This document shows positions 43,247 to 44,675 of a stretch of DNA of 44,675 bases, piece by piece. The stretch covers positions 1-44,675 of the forward strand of contig JABSRG010000026.1 in assembly GCA_013215165.1 (NCBI GenBank). Reading direction: 5' to 3'. Source of the DNA: Opitutales bacterium (lineage in GTDB: Bacteria; Verrucomicrobiota; Verrucomicrobiia; Opitutales; JABSRG01). Made by a program: the position numbers and the translations under genes. Positions within the stretch are counted from its first letter, which is position 1; each line of letters starts with the position of its first letter. The notes under the pieces are model-generated. The model worked only from the letters and a program-made list of their open reading frames with translations. It made no database searches and was not told the DNA's origin.

Positions 43247-44296
43247 ATGACCACGTTATACGCTTCGATTTTATTCACTATCGGCGCTTCTGCGCTATGT
43301 TCCCTGCTAGAGGCAATGATCCTCAGCACGACACCAACCGATATAGAGAGCCTTAAACAGCGATCGACAAAGGTGGGGAAACTTCTCGAGAAGTACAAAA
43401 TGGATATCGAGGAAACTTCCTCGGCTATCCTCAGCTTGAACACGATCGCCAACACCGCCGGCGCTACCATAGCCGGGGCCATCTTCGTGGGAGTCGTCGG
43501 AGAGGGCAAAAGCGCCTACTTCGCCGCATTCATGACTGTGAGTATCCTCGTTTTGTCGGAGATCATTCCGAAAAACGTCGGAGTCATCTATCGCACGGCC
43601 CTGCTGCCCTACATGATCTACCCACTTGCGGCAGTGCGTTTCATGATGTGGCCTATCTCGCGCATGGCGAGTGTGGGTGTCCGCTTCCTCACGCGAGGTA
43701 AATCTGCCGAGTCGGAGACCAGCGATGAAGACATCATTCTGATGGCAAAGAAAAGCCAGGAAGAGGGGGAGATTACTCGTGACGAACACGACCTAATTTC
43801 CAACGCCCTGAGCCTAGATACCGTATCTATCGATGAAGTGATGACACCCCGAACAGTGGTCACAGCTCTGGATCAGAGCCTAACTGTGGGTGAAATTTTT
43901 GCGGAGTATCGCAACATCCCTTTCGCCCGCTTGCCCATCTACGAAGGAAACATCGATACCGTGACTGGCTATGTCCGCCGTCGTGATCTATTGGGCGCCA
44001 TGGCCAATGATGAGCATCAGCGCCCGGTCGTGGATCTGAAACTGGATATCCTCGTCTTATCGGAAAACGCGGTGGCATCCGATGCCCTGCAGGAATTTCT
44101 CCGCAGCCATCAACAAATTGCAGTCGCAGTAGATGAGTTTGGCTCGGTCTCCGGTGTGGTCACGATGGAAGATATCATCGAAGAGCTTCTTGGCCGCGAG
44201 ATCTGGGAAGATGACGATGTAGCCATCGACATGCGCGAGTTTGCCAAACGCCAGCACAAAGCAGCGCAGCGAGCTAAACAGCGTCCAGCAAGCTAG
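43247..44296 (+). CDS. CNNM-transmembrane / CBS-pair protein (CorC/HlyC-like)
   Basis: 349 residues: a CNNM (DUF21) membrane region of about 1-145 (SALCSLLEAMILSTTPTDIE, NTIANTAGATIAGA, LVLSEIIPKNVGV), then a CBS pair (about 200-320; VMTPRTVVTALDQ, RLPIYEGNIDTVTGYVRRRD, AVDEFGSVSGVVTMEDIIEELLGREI). Such proteins are linked to Mg2+/Co2+ transport and were formerly called hemolysins. The usual C-terminal CorC_HlyC domain is missing; the protein ends soon after the CBS pair with a basic tail. The ATG at 43247 lacks an evident ribosome-binding site. Confidence 0.88.
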   Translation: MTTLYASILFTIGASALCSLLEAMILSTTPTDIESLKQRSTKVGKLLEKYKMDIEETSSAILSLNTIANTAGATIAGAIFVGVVGEGKSAYFAAFMTVSILVLSEIIPKNVGVIYRTALLPYMIYPLAAVRFMMWPISRMASVGVRFLTRGKSAESETSDEDIILMAKKSQEEGEITRDEHDLISNALSLDTVSIDEVMTPRTVVTALDQSLTVGEIFAEYRNIPFARLPIYEGNIDTVTGYVRRRDLLGAMANDEHQRPVVDLKLDILVLSENAVASDALQEFLRSHQQIAVAVDEFGSVSGVVTMEDIIEELLGREIWEDDDVAIDMREFAKRQHKAAQRAKQRPAS

Positions 44297-44314
44297 ACAG
44301 CGGTGCCCAGACAC

Positions 44315-44599
44315 CTACGCCGCTTCACTTCCCTCAGTAGCGACATCTACATTCAGGTAGCCATGTCGTTTCATTACACGCTCCCGGACAGACGTAGGAC
44401 ATGAAGGCGACTCGATGAGCTCGCGTAAACCGATCCGCGTTTTCTGGCGCTGAACTGGTTCCGTGCGCACATCTTCGATCTTGTTCATCAACTCCTGAGC
44501 TTCTTGAGCCCAACGTTCGCGAGCCCCACTTTCCCCGATTTGATAGGCGTCCTGGTTCGGCCCAAAGTCATTGATGATCTCTTGGAAGTAGAAATGGGT
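44315..44599 (-). pseudogene. Decayed or truncated ORF of unknown family
   Basis: A 94-codon open stretch with natural composition, starting after a TGA (44600-44602) with no start codon in its first 37 codons; read from THFYFQEIINDFGPNQDAYQ to VMKRHGYLNVDVATEGSEAA. The first ATG would leave only 57 residues (MNKIEDVRTEP...). It is probably the C-terminal part of a gene broken upstream. Family not recognised. The DNA upstream (44603-44675) shows no continuation. Confidence 0.4.
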
Positions 44600-44675
44600 T
44601 CACAGCCATCCCATAGGGATGCGCTAAAAAATTAAAAAGTGGTTGGCTCTGGCGGACTTCCGATCAAGGAAGTCA

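Noticed and set aside
43162-43356. 64-residue hydrophobic ORF upstream of the CNNM/CBS gene
   Set aside because: It overlaps the gene in another frame, and after 28 hydrophobic residues it is a shadow translation.

Overview
The window looks like chromosomal DNA of a marine-type Verrucomicrobiota (Opitutae-like) bacterium. This rests on the 51-residue small basic protein of the Chlamydiae/Verrucomicrobia type at 405-560, the intergenic repeats containing phrases such as CCGCGGAAG and GCGTCTATTCGCG, and the mix of housekeeping genes. The placement is inference from gene content; there is no rRNA here.

Layout. 1-9 kb: housekeeping and metabolism (small basic protein, thioredoxin reductase trxB, a SAM methyltransferase, a Tas-type aldo/keto reductase, transketolase, a secreted carbonic-anhydrase homologue lacking two zinc ligands, a RodZ-like protein). 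9.2-11.1 kb: tRNA-Pro(GGG) whose 3' end is duplicated as a perfect 42-bp direct repeat 1604 bp downstream, bracketing a small islet with one AAA/DUF4143 ATPase. 11.2-22.5 kb: accessory region with a CapK/PaaK-like adenylating enzyme, a leucine-rich-repeat Roco GTPase, a diversity-generating retroelement (DGR), and a SLOG-like multi-pass membrane protein. 22.5-27.8 kb: repeats, then two large exported Verrucomicrobia-type proteins of unknown function. 27.8-36.5 kb: lnt-aspS, a CPA1-type antiporter with a nucleotide-binding tail, a vapBC-like toxin-antitoxin pair overlapping recD2. 36.5-39.4 kb: repeats, a second DUF4143 ATPase preceded by five 23-bp-period repeats, a rhomboid protease. 39.9-44.3 kb: accB-accC-asp23-amaP-like operon and a CNNM/CBS (CorC-like) protein. 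Both window ends carry incomplete or decayed genes.

The most important content is the DGR at about 15.3-20.0 kb (minus strand). A reverse transcriptase with YMDD and the DGR-type IGxxxSQ motif is translationally coupled (ATGA) to an upstream target gene. A 137-bp template repeat (TR) lies inside the 3' end of the RT reading frame. Three formylglycine-generating-enzyme-fold (C-type-lectin-like) genes each carry a variable repeat (VR). Reading TR against the three VRs by eye, 48 of 57 differences fall at template adenines; for VR1 it is 15 of 15. That is the signature of adenine-directed mutagenic retrohoming. One target has an in-frame TGA where its close paralogue has TGG. No Avd accessory gene is recognisable.

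The co-located Roco NTPase and SLOG-like membrane protein suggest a diversified-sensor / NTPase-switch / membrane-effector conflict (immune-like) system. That functional reading is inference; the DGR itself is seen directly in the sequence.
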